Below, in pieces: positions 44,241 through 54,003 of a stretch of DNA of 64,000 bases. Each line of letters opens with the position of its first letter. Position 1 is the first letter of the stretch. The position numbers and the translations under genes were made by a program. The notes beneath the pieces were generated by a model. The model worked only from the letters and a program-made list of their open reading frames with translations. It was not told the DNA's origin and searched no databases. Source of the stretch: Bacteroidales bacterium (GTDB taxonomy: Bacteria > Bacteroidota > Bacteroidia > Bacteroidales > UBA932); NCBI GenBank assembly GCA_016285455.1, contig JAEEQS010000003.1:62001-126000 (forward strand), in the 5' to 3' direction.

Positions 44241-45551
44241 TTATTTTGAATTTATCGCATCTACTGGATTCAGACGGGCAGCGCTCCAGGCAGGAAGCAG
44301 TCCGCTGAGGATTCCTATGACAGATGCAATGGCAACTCCGGAAAGTATGTTGCCGAAGGTAAGGTGTACGTCGTATTCAGCAGGAATAGGAGCTATCCAC
44401 AATATTATAGCAATAAGGAGAATGCCCACCAACGCTCCGGCAACGGCAAGTATCAGCGCCTCTGCAAGGAATTGAGTCATAATGAAATACCGTTTTGCTC
44501 CAAGAGCCTTCTGAATACCGATAATCTTGGTTCTTTCCTTTACGGAAACAAACATTATGTTGGCTATTCCAAAGCCTCCGATAAGCAGAGAGAACGCGGC
44601 TATAATCCATCCAACGGTTTTAATAACACCGAGTATTTGCTCAAGCATATCCTGGAGGGTAGCCATCTGGTTGATTGAAAAGTCATTTTTCTGCCCCGGG
44701 CGGATTCTTCTGGCCTGGCGCATAAGCAGCCTCAGTTCCTGTGAAAGTTCTTCGCTGGTTACGCCTTCTTTAGGAATGGCATTAAGCTCCCCGTCTGGCT
44801 CCCTGAGCCCAAAGATTATTTTGCCCGCAAGATATGGAATATAGGCGGCATTATCCGTATCGGTGAAGTTGGTTATGCTTTGTCCCTGCTTTTCTATAAC
44901 TCCCACAACGGTAACGGAATAGCCCTTGATTTTTACAACCTTTCCGATAGGATTTTCTTCCGGGAATAGCGAGTTTGCTATGCTGCTTCCTATGATGGCC
45001 ACAAGGCTTCCGGCGTCGAACTCCGCCTTGGTTATCATTCTTCCGCGGTCTATGTTGATCTTGAGCATTTTTTCAAGAGCGTTTGTGGTGCAGCCTACAT
45101 TCACCTCACCAGAGGTAGTGTTTCTTCCGTATTTAATGCGGGCACTTCCCCCATAAGCGAAAAGGAAATCATCTGCCAACTTTGAGTTGGCTTTCAGGTA
45201 TTTGTAATGGTTGTAAGTAATGTCCGGCCTTTTCAGGTAATCCCACCAGCGGTATTCGGTAAAGCCGGCGCTTCCATCCATATTTATGTTGCCGTCTTCA
45301 TCCTCGGGCCCCATCGGCCATTTTGAAACCTGCACCAGATTGCTGGAGAATGACTCAAAGCCTTTTTTGACATTGGACCTAAGCGCGTCTATAGCGGTGA
45401 AAATAGAGACAATGGTGAATATGCCTATGCTCACTCCAAGCAAAGACAGAAATGTTCTGAACTTATTGTTTTTAAGCTCATTCCAAGTAAAGGTGACTCC
45501 CTCTCTGAGCTGTATGAGGACAACCCTTCCCTTCTTTATCAGACTCTTCAT
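44241..45551 (-). CDS. ABC transporter permease of the MacB/FtsX type
   Basis: A 436-residue permease of the type IV/MacB exporter family, which often handles peptides, lipoproteins or antimicrobial compounds. A first transmembrane helix (residues 33-55, after LKNNKFRTFLSLLGVSIGIF) is followed by a large periplasmic MacB-PCD domain (about 60-280), then an FtsX-like domain with three helices at the C-terminus (SLLIGGFGIANIMFVSVKERT, around 315-335). The C-terminal LLPAWSAARLNPVDAI is the family signature. No ATPase is adjacent. The LolD-like ATPase 12 kb away is not clearly its partner. It overlaps rsmA by 4 bases. Confidence 0.88.
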   Translation of the reverse strand: MKSLIKKGRVVLIQLREGVTFTWNELKNNKFRTFLSLLGVSIGIFTIVSIFTAIDALRSNVKKGFESFSSNLVQVSKWPMGPEDEDGNINMDGSAGFTEYRWWDYLKRPDITYNHYKYLKANSKLADDFLFAYGGSARIKYGRNTTSGEVNVGCTTNALEKMLKINIDRGRMITKAEFDAGSLVAIIGSSIANSLFPEENPIGKVVKIKGYSVTVVGVIEKQGQSITNFTDTDNAAYIPYLAGKIIFGLREPDGELNAIPKEGVTSEELSQELRLLMRQARRIRPGQKNDFSINQMATLQDMLEQILGVIKTVGWIIAAFSLLIGGFGIANIMFVSVKERTKIIGIQKALGAKRYFIMTQFLAEALILAVAGALVGILLIAIILWIAPIPAEYDVHLTFGNILSGVAIASVIGILSGLLPAWSAARLNPVDAINSK

Positions 45552-46429
45552 TCCTCAGCGATTAATGTCAGTTTAATAAAATCTTCTACGCTCAGCTCCT
45601 CCGGCCTTTTGTCCAGAAGAGGAGCAGCTTCTTCATATTGAGAAATAACATCCGGAGAAACAATAGAACGGATGGAATTCCTGAGAGTTTTTCTCCTCAG
45701 GCCGAAAGTTGTTTTTATGATGTTCTTGTAAACTTCCCAGGAACACTCCAGACTTTGACGTGTGTTTCTCCAAAGCCTTATGACTCCGCTCTTTACCTTT
45801 GGCTGCGGAACAAAGACTGTTTCGTCTACAGTAAACAGATATTCAATGTCATACCAAGTTTGCAGAAGCACGGAAAGAATGCCATAGTCTCTTCCGCCCG
45901 GGCCGCTTGCAAGCCTTTGGGCAACCTCTTTCTGGAGCATGCATACAACTTGTGTAACGCGTTCCTTGTCTTCCAGAATCTTGAAGAAAATCTGAGAAGA
46001 AATATTGTACGGGAAATTGCCTATGACATAAACTTCATTGCCGTTTGTTCCGGGCTTGATGTCTTTGACTGATGGAAAAATTTCCTCCAGTTCTGTCTGC
46101 AGAAAATCGCGCGGCTGAAGGGTGTAGAGAAACTGCGGGAAACGGTCGCGGAGCTTGTCTATGGACTCCGTGTCTATTTCGCAGAGCTGAAGGTTTATCC
46201 TTTTGTCCATCAGAAGATACTGGGTGAGCACTCCCGTTCCGGGACCAATCTCCAGCACGTTTACTCCGCCTTCCACCGTTGGGCTCTCGTCCAGCCCTGT
46301 CTCCGGTATGAGCAGAGAGTCCACAATCTCTATCGCGGTATCCTCATCGCTGAGAAAATGCTGCCCCAGGGCTTTCTTTGCCCTTACTCCCTCATATCTC
46401 GGGCCCGACAGCCTCTTCTTATGTGACAT
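45548..46429 (-). CDS. rsmA: 16S rRNA dimethyladenosine transferase RsmA (KsgA)
   Basis: Dimethylates two adjacent adenosines in the 3' helix of 16S rRNA during 30S maturation. The N-terminal KKALGQHFLSDEDTA and the SAM motif NVLEIGPGTGVLTQYLL are diagnostic, as is the catalytic motif VIGNFPYNISSQIFF. The C-terminal domain has LRRKTLRNSIRSI. I choose the ATG at 46429 (about 293 residues); the ATG at 46441 is an alternative that would put the start codon 7 bases after the -7 element. It overlaps the permease gene by 4 bases and diverges from aspS. Confidence 0.95.
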   Translation of the reverse strand: MSHKKRLSGPRYEGVRAKKALGQHFLSDEDTAIEIVDSLLIPETGLDESPTVEGGVNVLEIGPGTGVLTQYLLMDKRINLQLCEIDTESIDKLRDRFPQFLYTLQPRDFLQTELEEIFPSVKDIKPGTNGNEVYVIGNFPYNISSQIFFKILEDKERVTQVVCMLQKEVAQRLASGPGGRDYGILSVLLQTWYDIEYLFTVDETVFVPQPKVKSGVIRLWRNTRQSLECSWEVYKNIIKTTFGLRRKTLRNSIRSIVSPDVISQYEEAAPLLDKRPEELSVEDFIKLTLIAEE

Positions 46430-46448
46430 ATTCCTTCCCATTGTGCTA

Positions 46449-46456
46449 CAAAAATA
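46449..46456 (-). promoter_or_regulatory. -7 promoter element for rsmA
   Basis: TATTTTTG on the minus strand matches TAnnTTTG, 19 bases before the ATG at 46429 and 7 before that at 46441. Confidence 0.55.
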
Positions 46457-46466
46457 GAAAAATAAG

Positions 46467-46474
46467 TAACTTTG
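46467..46474 (+). promoter_or_regulatory. -7 promoter element for aspS
   Basis: TAACTTTG matches TAnnTTTG, 35 bases before the aspS ATG. Confidence 0.6.
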
Positions 46475-46509
46475 AGGCTGCTTTACAATAGATAAATTAA
46501 AGACAAGAT

Positions 46510-48282
46510 ATGTACAGGACAAATACTTGCGGTGAGCTTAGGCTCAGCGATGCCGGAAAGAAGGTTACTCTTGCCGGATGGGTTCAAAGAATTAGGAAGA
46601 TGGGAAGCCTCAATTTTGTGGATCTTAGAGACCGTTACGGAATCACCCAGCTGGTTGCCGACGACAATGCGGATCCTAAGGTGCTGGAGACGATTGCTTC
46701 CCTGGGAAGGGAGTTTGTAATCCAGGCAAAGGGAGAGGTCTGCGAAAGGCAGAGCAAGAACCCTAAGATGCCTACAGGAGACATTGAAATAAAACTTGAC
46801 GAGATAATTGTTCTTAACCAGGCCGCTACCCCTCCTTTCACCATTGAGGAGCAGAGCGATGGTGGAGAGGATCTCAGGGCGAAATACCGTTACCTGGATC
46901 TAAGGAGGGGCCCGCTTCAGAGGGCTTTGAAACTCCGCCACCAGATGGCCATTGAGACACGCAAATATCTGGATAGCCAGAACTTTATGGAGATAGAGAC
47001 CCCGTTCCTGATCAAGTCCACTCCAGAGGGAGCCAGAGACTTTGTGGTTCCTTCCAGAATGAATCCGGGAGAGTTCTACGCCCTGCCTCAGAGCCCGCAG
47101 ACTTTCAAGCAGCTTCTGATGGTGGCCGGCTTTGACCGCTACTGCCAGATTGTAAGATGCTTCAGAGACGAGGATTTGCGTGCAGACCGCCAGCCGGAAT
47201 TCACCCAGATTGACTGCGAAATGAGCTTTGTTGAAAGAGAGGATGTTCTTCAGATGTTCGAAGGCCTTGTAAAGCATCTTTTCAGGGAAGTCAAGGGCAT
47301 TGAGTTCAACGAGCCTTTCGAGAGAATCACATACGACGAGGCGATGGAATACTTCGGAAGCGACAAGCCAGACCTGAGGTTTGGAATGCAGATGCACGAC
47401 ATCACTTCCGCCGTTCAGGGGCACGGTTTCTCAGTATTCGACAGCGCCGAGTATGTGGGAGCCATTGCAGTTCCGGGATGCGCCGGCTATTCCCGCAAGC
47501 AGACAGACGAGCTCACCGAGTGGGTAAAACGTCCTCAGGTTGGAGCCAAAGGTTTGGTATTCATAAAGCTCGGCGATGAAGTTAAATCTTCAATCGACAA
47601 GTTCTACACGCCTGAACAAATTCAGGAAATTGCCAATAAGTGTGACGCAAACAAGGGAGACCTGATACTGATTCTCTGTGGTCCTAAGCACAAGACACAG
47701 GTGGCTCTTGGAACTCTCCGTCTGGAGATGGGTTCTCGCCTGGGACTTAGGAAGGGAGACGTGTTCAAGCCTCTTTGGGTTACGGACTTCCCTCTTCTGG
47801 AATGGGATGATGAAACTCAGCGTTTCTACGCTATGCACCATCCGTTCACTTCTCCGAAACCGGAAGATCTGGACAAGTTCTTCTCCAACGACAAGGAAGC
47901 TCTTGCAGACGTGAAGGCAAACGCTTACGATATTGTTCTCAACGGCAACGAGATAGGCGGCGGCTCTATCAGAATCCACGACCGCAAGGTTCAGGAGAGA
48001 ATGTTTGAGATACTGGGCTTTACCCACGAGCAGGCAGAGTACCGTTTTGGCTTCCTGATGAATGCATTCAAGTTCGGCGCTCCGCCTCACGGAGGTCTGG
48101 CATTCGGATTCGACAGGCTTTGCGCCCTGTTCGGAGGCCAGGAAACCATCCGCGACTACATAGCATTCCCTAAGAACAATATGGGAAGAGACGTTATGGC
48201 TGAGGCTCCGTCTGTAATCGATGATTCCCAGATGGATGAACTCTTCCTCAAGAGCACTTACAAGAAAGAAGAAACCAAATAA
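46510..48282 (+). CDS. aspS: Aspartyl-tRNA synthetase, bacterial type
   Basis: A class II synthetase that charges tRNA-Asp. The N-terminal anticodon-binding OB domain (residues 1-110) contains [22 protein letters not shown]. Motif 1 is around [13 protein letters not shown], motif 2 is [21 protein letters not shown], the GAD insertion domain lies at about 295-410, and motif 3 is [15 protein letters not shown] near the end. The 590-residue length is typical. yqeY follows after 11 bases. Confidence 0.98.
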   Translation: MYRTNTCGELRLSDAGKKVTLAGWVQRIRKMGSLNFVDLRDRYGITQLVADDNADPKVLETIASLGREFVIQAKGEVCERQSKNPKMPTGDIEIKLDEIIVLNQAATPPFTIEEQSDGGEDLRAKYRYLDLRRGPLQRALKLRHQMAIETRKYLDSQNFMEIETPFLIKSTPEGARDFVVPSRMNPGEFYALPQSPQTFKQLLMVAGFDRYCQIVRCFRDEDLRADRQPEFTQIDCEMSFVEREDVLQMFEGLVKHLFREVKGIEFNEPFERITYDEAMEYFGSDKPDLRFGMQMHDITSAVQGHGFSVFDSAEYVGAIAVPGCAGYSRKQTDELTEWVKRPQVGAKGLVFIKLGDEVKSSIDKFYTPEQIQEIANKCDANKGDLILILCGPKHKTQVALGTLRLEMGSRLGLRKGDVFKPLWVTDFPLLEWDDETQRFYAMHHPFTSPKPEDLDKFFSNDKEALADVKANAYDIVLNGNEIGGGSIRIHDRKVQERMFEILGFTHEQAEYRFGFLMNAFKFGAPPHGGLAFGFDRLCALFGGQETIRDYIAFPKNNMGRDVMAEAPSVIDDSQMDELFLKSTYKKEETK

Positions 48283-48293
48283 AACACAACAAT

Positions 48294-48761
48294 ATGGCAT
48301 TGGAAAAACAGATTCAGGAAGGAATCAAGCAGGCGATGATTGCAAAGGACAAGACTCGTCTGGAAAGCCTTAGGGCCATCAAGTCCCAGATACTTCTGGC
48401 AAAGACCGCTGAAGGGGCAAAACTGGAGGAAGACGGAAGCCTTTCCGATGACCAGATTCTCAAGCTCATCCAGAAGCTTGTAAAGCAGCATCAGGAAAGC
48501 GCCGATCTCTACACCCAGAACAACCGTCCTGAGCTTGCTGAGGCAGAACTAGCCGAGGCAAAAGTTATGGAAGCTTTTCTTCCAAAGCAGATGACCGCTG
48601 AAGAACTTCAGGCGGAGATTAAAAACATCATCGCCGAGGTTGGGGCATCTTCTATGAAGGATATGGGAAAGGTTATGGGTTGCGCTTCCAAGCGTCTTGC
48701 CGGAAAGGCTGAAGGCAAGGCAATTGCAGACGCCGTTAAAGCAGCTCTTTCCGCTCTCTAA
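48294..48761 (+). CDS. yqeY: GatB/YqeY domain protein
   Basis: A 155-residue helical protein corresponding to the C-terminal tail domain of amidotransferase subunit GatB. It has ESLRAIKSQI near the start, an internal QLIQKLVKQHQESADLY-like helix region, EAFLPKQMTAEEL, and the C-terminal GKVMGCASKRLAGKAEGKAI, which is the most conserved feature. The exact biochemical role is unsettled, although it is thought to be tRNA-related. It lies between aspS and rnhB in a likely operon; the rnhB ATG begins 1 base after its stop. Confidence 0.93.
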   Translation: MALEKQIQEGIKQAMIAKDKTRLESLRAIKSQILLAKTAEGAKLEEDGSLSDDQILKLIQKLVKQHQESADLYTQNNRPELAEAELAEAKVMEAFLPKQMTAEELQAEIKNIIAEVGASSMKDMGKVMGCASKRLAGKAEGKAIADAVKAALSAL

Positions 48762-48762
48762 G

Positions 48763-49413
48763 ATGCTGCTTCCATATTATTTGAAAAATACAATTGAAGC
48801 GGGCACGGACGAGGCCGGAAGAGGGCCTCTGGCTGGTCCTGTTGTTGCAGCCGCCGTTGTGCTTCCGCTGGAAGACAATCCACTGCTGACTCATCCTCAT
48901 CTTACCGATTCCAAGAAACTTACAGAAAAGCAAAGGGAAGAGCTCCGTCCGCTTATTATGGAACACGCCCTGGCATACGGAATAGCAAGAGTAGAAGCGG
49001 AAGAGATTGATAAGATCAACATTCTTAATGCTTCCATTCTGGCAATGCACAAAGCCATCGCTGAGGTTGAGGAAAAACTGAAAAAACTCAACAAGAAATT
49101 TCTTCTTCAGCACATAATTTCAGATGGCAATAAGTTTCATCCCTATACTTCAAAAATCCAGAAGAAAACCATTCCTCACCATACGATTGTAAAGGGTGAT
49201 GCAACCTATATTTCCATTGCCGCCGCATCTATACTGGCAAAAACGGAGAGAGACCACATAATGGACTCTCTCTCAGAAATCTATCCTCAATACGGCTGGA
49301 AGAAAAATAAGGCCTATCCCACTAAAGACCACAGAGATGCAATAGCCAAATACGGCCCAACCCCCTACCACCGGATGAGCTTCCGGCTTCTTCCAGACCC
49401 TACACTTTTCTAA
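48763..49413 (+). CDS. rnhB: Ribonuclease HII
   Basis: Removes misincorporated ribonucleotides and RNA-DNA hybrids. The ATG at 48763 gives 216 residues. The frame extends 22 codons upstream into yqeY, but that extension is not credible. The catalytic acidic residues sit in AGTDEAGRGPLAGPV (Asp16 and Glu17), LTDSKKLTEKQ and the DGNKF region, with HHTIVKGDATY and ILAKTERD further on. The C-terminal YPTKDHRDAI and KYGPTPYHRMSF are typical. Its stop codon overlaps the mrp stop codon on the other strand (CTAA). Confidence 0.96.
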   Translation: MLLPYYLKNTIEAGTDEAGRGPLAGPVVAAAVVLPLEDNPLLTHPHLTDSKKLTEKQREELRPLIMEHALAYGIARVEAEEIDKINILNASILAMHKAIAEVEEKLKKLNKKFLLQHIISDGNKFHPYTSKIQKKTIPHHTIVKGDATYISIAAASILAKTERDHIMDSLSEIYPQYGWKKNKAYPTKDHRDAIAKYGPTPYHRMSFRLLPDPTLF

Positions 49414-50504
49414 GCAATCGCCTCGGCGACTTTGAGGAAGCAGTCTTTGACTATCTCGTTGTCAAGAGCTGCAGGATGGCCGAAGTCTCCGCCTTCCATA
49501 ATGCCCATTACAACAGGAATCTGGCCAAGAAGAGGGACTCCGTATTTATCTGCCATATCCTGTCCGCCATCTCTTCCGAAGATGAAGTATTTATGGTCTG
49601 GGAGTTCTTCAGGAGTGAACCAGCTCATATTTTCTATGATGCCGAGGATAGGGGTTCTGACGTCTTTGTTCTGGAACATGTTGATTCCTTTTTCCACATC
49701 GGCAAGAGCAATCTTCTGAGGAGTGGTTACGATGATGGCACCTGTTAGCGGAATCTCCTGAACCATAGTGATATGGATGTCTCCCGTTCCTGGAGGAAGA
49801 TCTATCAGAAGATAGTCAAGCTCTCCCCATTTTACTTCATAGGCAAGTTGCTTGAGGGCGCCGCAGGCCATAGGGCCTCTCCAGATAAGGGCCTGTTCCG
49901 GTTTGGCGAAATAGCCTATGCTCATCCACTTGACTCCGTACTTTTCTATGGGAACTATGAGATCTTTCAGCTGGCCGTTTCTTTCTTCCTGGGTGATTGG
50001 CGGAACGTCATCTTCAGTGCCCGTCATCTTTGGAACGGAAGGGCCGTAAACATCGGCGTCCAGAAGGCCTACCTTATATCCTTTCTGGCTCAAGGCGATG
50101 GCTAGATTAACCGCAACGGAAGACTTGCCCACGCCACCTTTTCCGGAGGCTATCGCGATGATATTCTTTACGTTTTCAAGCTCCTGCTTGTCTAGTTGTC
50201 CCCTTCCTAATTCTCCGCTCTTGTGTCCGGTGGCTTTCTTGGTATCTATAAGAACGAGAATGTTTGTCTTTGCTTTTGGAAAGGCTCTTTTGAGAGTTTT
50301 CTCGCAGGCTTCCTTTACGGAGTTTGCCATAGGGTCATTCCGATGGAAAACAAGCCGGAACTTGATAGTCCCGGCATTGTCTTCATCAGCTCCCTCTGAT
50401 TTGTATTCGAGATTCTGAACCAGGCTCAGCTCCATTACGCTGCGTTCATATTCCGGATGGAATACCGAGTTCAGAGCCTCTTCAATATCAGATATCTGAA
50501 TCAT
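49410..50504 (-). CDS. mrp: Mrp/NBP35-family iron-sulfur carrier ATPase
   Basis: A 364-residue P-loop ATPase that carries or transfers Fe-S clusters. Residues 1-85 form an N-terminal MIP18/DUF59-like domain. The deviant Walker A is IASGKGGVGKSS (118-129), followed by the DADVYGPSVPKM switch, DLPPGTGDIHI and VTTPQKIALADVEKGI. The C-terminal CxxC found in E. coli Mrp is not seen, as appears usual in Bacteroidota; the equivalent region reads WFTPEELPDHKYFIFG. It follows the S46 peptidase gene by 14 bases and is probably co-transcribed with it. Confidence 0.92.
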   Translation of the reverse strand: MIQISDIEEALNSVFHPEYERSVMELSLVQNLEYKSEGADEDNAGTIKFRLVFHRNDPMANSVKEACEKTLKRAFPKAKTNILVLIDTKKATGHKSGELGRGQLDKQELENVKNIIAIASGKGGVGKSSVAVNLAIALSQKGYKVGLLDADVYGPSVPKMTGTEDDVPPITQEERNGQLKDLIVPIEKYGVKWMSIGYFAKPEQALIWRGPMACGALKQLAYEVKWGELDYLLIDLPPGTGDIHITMVQEIPLTGAIIVTTPQKIALADVEKGINMFQNKDVRTPILGIIENMSWFTPEELPDHKYFIFGRDGGQDMADKYGVPLLGQIPVVMGIMEGGDFGHPAALDNEIVKDCFLKVAEAIA

Positions 50505-50518
50505 TATTTTTGCTTTTG

Positions 50519-52648
50519 TTATTTCTTGATATCCATTTCATTCAGCAGATATCCAGCGCCACCGAACTTGTCAATTATGAACAGAACGTAGCGGATATCA
50601 ACGTTGATGCACCTCTGGAGATTTGGCTCAAAGATAATATCTCCGCTCATTGCTTCCCAGTTGCCGTCAAAGGCAAGGCCGATGAGTTCTCCCTTGCCGT
50701 TAAGCACGTCGCTTCCGGAGTTTCCGCCGGTGATGTCGTTGTTTGTCAGGAAGCAGCAAGGCATTTCGCCGTTAGGCATCGCATACTGTCCGTAGTCTTT
50801 TGCAAGGTAGAGTTCCTTCAGCTTTGCTGGAACAACAAACTCAGGATCGTCCGGATTCTCCTTCTGCATAACTCCCTCAAGGGTAGTGTAGTAGTTGTAT
50901 TCTACGGCATCCTTTGGAGAATATCCGCCAACGCTTCCGTAGGTAAGCCTCATAGTGAAGTTGGCGTCTGGATAGATTGGGTTGTCACCGTTCTTTTCCA
51001 TCAGGCCTTTCATATAGGCTTTCTTTGCCTTTGCAAATGCCTCGGAATCTTTGTTCACTTCTTCCATCATAGGACGATAGGAAGTGGAGAATTCCATAAG
51101 ATACTGAACGGCTGGATCGTTTCTCAGATCGTAAGTTGTATCGCTGAAAGAAGCAATAGCCTTTTCCTGATCGGTGAATACGGTGTTGTCAAAAATGTTG
51201 TCAACATACTTGTCAACATCTCCTCCAAACTTCTCGTCTATTGTCTTGTAGCACTGAGGAATATAGTTAGGCTCGGTGACATACTCCTTGAAAGTCTTCA
51301 GCAGAACTTTGCTGGTCTTTCTGTCGAGCTCAGGAGAATAATCTTTGTAGAAATTTTCTGTGGATTTCTTGAATGTCTCTATGTCTTCCGGCTTGCGGAC
51401 TCTCAGAGCTCTTGACGCTGGCTGGAGAACCTCCACGTTGTTGAGGGTTTCCATAAGGTAAACCAGAGCGGTGTAAGCTTTGCCTCTCTTGGCAACGGCG
51501 CTGTTGATAACATCTATGCAATCTCCATATTCAGCCTGCCTTTCATCGGTGAGAGAAGCCCACTCCTTGAAAGCCTTTTCTTCATCAGCTCTTCTTTCTG
51601 CAGTGTTAAGTTTTGCAAAGGTTTCGTTCATTCCAATGGAATTCTTGCGATAGTTGGAAGAAGAGGCAAACTTGTTGGCATACTGGATGTTGGTCTTCTG
51701 GTCTGCTCTCATTGCAGCTCTCCAGACATCTTCCTTTGCGGTTCTGGAAATAATTCTAGGCTCGTTCTGCGCGTCGCGGCGGTCTATTACCTCCTGGCTG
51801 GTCAGATAGCGGTCTGTGCTGCCAGGGAAACCGATGATCATTGCAAAGTCGCCAGGCTTGTAGCCCTTGAGAGAAATGCTCAGGAACTTCTTAGGAGAAT
51901 AAGGAACATTATCTGCTGAATATTCTGCAGGATTGTTATCCTTGTCTGCATAAATGCGGAAAACAGAGAAATCTCCGGTATGTCTAGGCCACTCCCAGTT
52001 ATCTGTCTCGCCTCCGAACTTTCCGATTGAGGAAGGCGGAGCGCCAACAAAGCGGATATCCTTGAAAGTCTTGGAAACCACAATGTAATAAGCATTGCCT
52101 TCGTAGAATGAAACAACTCTTGCCGTAAGGTATTTGTCATCTCCAACGGCGTTCTTTGTAAGGGAATCGCGGAAATTCTTCAGATACCCTTCGCCTTTTC
52201 TGCCGCCTAATTCTTCAGCCTTCTTCTCGGCGTCGAGCATAATGTCTGTAACGTCTATAAAACGGTCAATGAAGGTTACGCTCAGGCCTGGAGCGGGAAG
52301 TTCCTGGTCTCGGCTCATTGCCCAGAATCCGTCTCTGAGATAATCGTGGTCTGTGCTGGAAAGTTTCTGGATGCTGGAGTATCCGCAATGGTGGTTGGTG
52401 AAAACCAGACCCTGGCCGGATACCACTTCTGCAGTACAACCGCCACCAAAAATCATAATGGCATCTTTGAGAGAAGAGTTGTTGATGTCGTAAATCTGCT
52501 TTGCGGTAAGTTTGCAGCCCTTCTGCTTCATTACCTTGATGTTCATCTTTTCCAGAAGAGGCAGAAGCCACATTCCTTCATCTGCGGATGCTGAAAATGG
52601 AACCATCAGCATCAGCGCAAGAGCTAAGAGTTTGAATTTTTTAATCAT
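50519..52648 (-). CDS. S46-family dipeptidyl-peptidase (DPP7-type)
   Basis: A 709-residue periplasmic peptidase that releases dipeptides from protein N-termini, important for growth on peptides. The signal peptide is MIKKFKLLALALMLMVPFSASA. The catalytic histidine is in FTNHHCGYSSIQ (around residue 93) and the serine in ITGGNSGSDVLNGKGE. Eighteen residues after the catalytic serine the sequence reads FDGNWEA. DPP11 (Asp/Glu specificity) has arginine at this place and DPP7 has glycine, so this looks like DPP7, which prefers hydrophobic residues; that residue assignment is from memory of the family literature. It is likely co-transcribed with mrp. Confidence 0.93.
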   Translation of the reverse strand: MIKKFKLLALALMLMVPFSASADEGMWLLPLLEKMNIKVMKQKGCKLTAKQIYDINNSSLKDAIMIFGGGCTAEVVSGQGLVFTNHHCGYSSIQKLSSTDHDYLRDGFWAMSRDQELPAPGLSVTFIDRFIDVTDIMLDAEKKAEELGGRKGEGYLKNFRDSLTKNAVGDDKYLTARVVSFYEGNAYYIVVSKTFKDIRFVGAPPSSIGKFGGETDNWEWPRHTGDFSVFRIYADKDNNPAEYSADNVPYSPKKFLSISLKGYKPGDFAMIIGFPGSTDRYLTSQEVIDRRDAQNEPRIISRTAKEDVWRAAMRADQKTNIQYANKFASSSNYRKNSIGMNETFAKLNTAERRADEEKAFKEWASLTDERQAEYGDCIDVINSAVAKRGKAYTALVYLMETLNNVEVLQPASRALRVRKPEDIETFKKSTENFYKDYSPELDRKTSKVLLKTFKEYVTEPNYIPQCYKTIDEKFGGDVDKYVDNIFDNTVFTDQEKAIASFSDTTYDLRNDPAVQYLMEFSTSYRPMMEEVNKDSEAFAKAKKAYMKGLMEKNGDNPIYPDANFTMRLTYGSVGGYSPKDAVEYNYYTTLEGVMQKENPDDPEFVVPAKLKELYLAKDYGQYAMPNGEMPCCFLTNNDITGGNSGSDVLNGKGELIGLAFDGNWEAMSGDIIFEPNLQRCINVDIRYVLFIIDKFGGAGYLLNEMDIKK

Positions 52649-52688
52649 ATAGAAACTTTTTTGAGTTTATAATTCAACTGGTTTGCAC

Positions 52689-52696
52689 TATCTTTG
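52689..52696 (+). promoter_or_regulatory. -7 promoter element for the glycerate kinase gene
   Basis: TATCTTTG matches TAnnTTTG, 24 bases before the ATG at 52721. Confidence 0.55.
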
Positions 52697-52720
52697 ATAG
52701 CGGTTGTAAAAGTAATCAAA

Positions 52721-53935
52721 ATGGCACTACAAAACAAAAAGAGAATACTCCGCGTGCTGATGTGTCCAGACAAATTCAAGGGCGGCCTGAGTTCTCTGGA
52801 AGTTTCCTCAGCGATAAGGGAAGGTTTGGAGAAAGTTTTGGGACGGAAGGCTTCTTTCCAGATGGTGGAAATGGCCGACGGCGGAGACGGGAGCGCGGAC
52901 CTTTTTGGCAAGATCCTGGGGGCTGAAAAGATAGAATGCCGCGTATGCGGCCCTCTTGGAAACGAAATACCGGCTTATTATATGTTATGCCGAACTGGCG
53001 GAGAGCATCCCGTGGCCTTTGTTGAGTGTGCCAAAGCCTGCGGTCTTGCCATTGTTCCACCGGAAAAAAGGAATCCTCTGGTAACAACCACTTTTGGAGT
53101 GGGGCAGCTTCTGCGCGATGCTTTGGACAAGGGAGCCAGAACAATTTACATTGGCGTTGGAGGAACTTCTTCCAACGACCTTGGCTGCGGTATGCTTCAG
53201 GGGCTGGGCTTTGGACTTGGCCTTCCGCTTGGAGTCAGGGCCTGCGGCGGAAATCTCCGCCAGATAGGGAAGGTTGAGGATCCTTCAGATGCCGATATCT
53301 TTGAAAAGCTAACAAACGCCAGATTTATAATAATCAACGATGTGGATAATCCGCTTTGCGGACCGGGGGGAGCAGCCCAGATGTATTCCCCGCAAAAGGG
53401 GGCGGACAGAAAAACTGCCTTGCGCCTGGATAAAGACGCCAAGGATTTTCTCACCAGATGCGGAAAGACTTCCTTCTCAAAGACAGAAGCCCAGGAGGCG
53501 TCAATGTTTCCAGGAGCTGGAACCGCGGGAGGAATGGGCTTTGGCTTTATGCATTTTCTGGGGGCTGAATCCATCGGCGGCTTCAGATTTTTTGGTGACG
53601 CCCTTCAGAATATTTCTGCCAAAATCGCCGAGGCGGATATTATTGTAACCGGAGAAGGAAGCCTCGATTCCCAGAGCCTTCAGGGGAAGGTGGTCGGGGG
53701 CTTGTGTACCCGCCTTCTTTCTTGTCCGGGGGTGGAGAGCAAGCGCCTGTGGATGTTTTGCGGAAGGAGTCTCATAAAAGCGGAAGAGCTATTCCCGCAG
53801 GGCGGCGGGCCTATGGCCAAGATATTCCAACTTGCAGATATAGAGCCTAATATGAAAATCAGAATGAAGCGCGAATACGAGATTTTAGCTAAGCTTGCCT
53901 TTGGAGCTGCCGCTGAATTGGAAGCGTTCCTATAG
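52721..53935 (+). CDS. garK: Glycerate 2-kinase (GlxK/GarK type)
   Basis: Phosphorylates D-glycerate to 2-phosphoglycerate. The ATG at 52721 is chosen over an in-frame TTG; an ATG further in (MCPDKFKGG) is an alternative. Family markers are VLMCPDKFKGGLSS at the start, MADGGDGSADLF (around residue 50), the long glycine-rich IYIGVGGTSSNDLGCGMLQG, NDVDNPLCGPGGAA, and VTGEGSLDSQSLQGK (near residue 310). At 404 residues it is slightly longer than the usual 380. The terminator hairpin of this gene overlaps its stop codon. Confidence 0.9.
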   Translation: MALQNKKRILRVLMCPDKFKGGLSSLEVSSAIREGLEKVLGRKASFQMVEMADGGDGSADLFGKILGAEKIECRVCGPLGNEIPAYYMLCRTGGEHPVAFVECAKACGLAIVPPEKRNPLVTTTFGVGQLLRDALDKGARTIYIGVGGTSSNDLGCGMLQGLGFGLGLPLGVRACGGNLRQIGKVEDPSDADIFEKLTNARFIIINDVDNPLCGPGGAAQMYSPQKGADRKTALRLDKDAKDFLTRCGKTSFSKTEAQEASMFPGAGTAGGMGFGFMHFLGAESIGGFRFFGDALQNISAKIAEADIIVTGEGSLDSQSLQGKVVGGLCTRLLSCPGVESKRLWMFCGRSLIKAEELFPQGGGPMAKIFQLADIEPNMKIRMKREYEILAKLAFGAAAELEAFL

Positions 53936-53953
53936 GAACGGGGCGTTTTTTTT
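53925..53953 (+). terminator. Terminator overlapping the glycerate kinase stop codon
   Basis: The 16-base palindrome CGTTCCTATAGGAACG (53925-53940) includes the gene's TAG stop and is followed, after five G/C bases, by eight T residues (53946-53953). Confidence 0.6.
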
Positions 53954-53955
53954 CT

Positions 53956-53963
53956 TAATTTTG
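53956..53963 (+). promoter_or_regulatory. -7 promoter element for the EF-G2 operon
   Basis: TAATTTTG matches TAnnTTTG, directly after the glycerate kinase terminator and 40 bases before the ATG at 54004. Confidence 0.5.
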
Positions 53964-54003
53964 GCGTCTTGAATTTGAAACAAGAAACAAATAATCAATA
54001 ACA

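Noticed and set aside
53054..53069. TGTTCCACCGGAAAAA as a third parS-like site
   Set aside because: Only the left half matches; the right arm of the palindrome is absent and it lies in conserved glycerate kinase codons.
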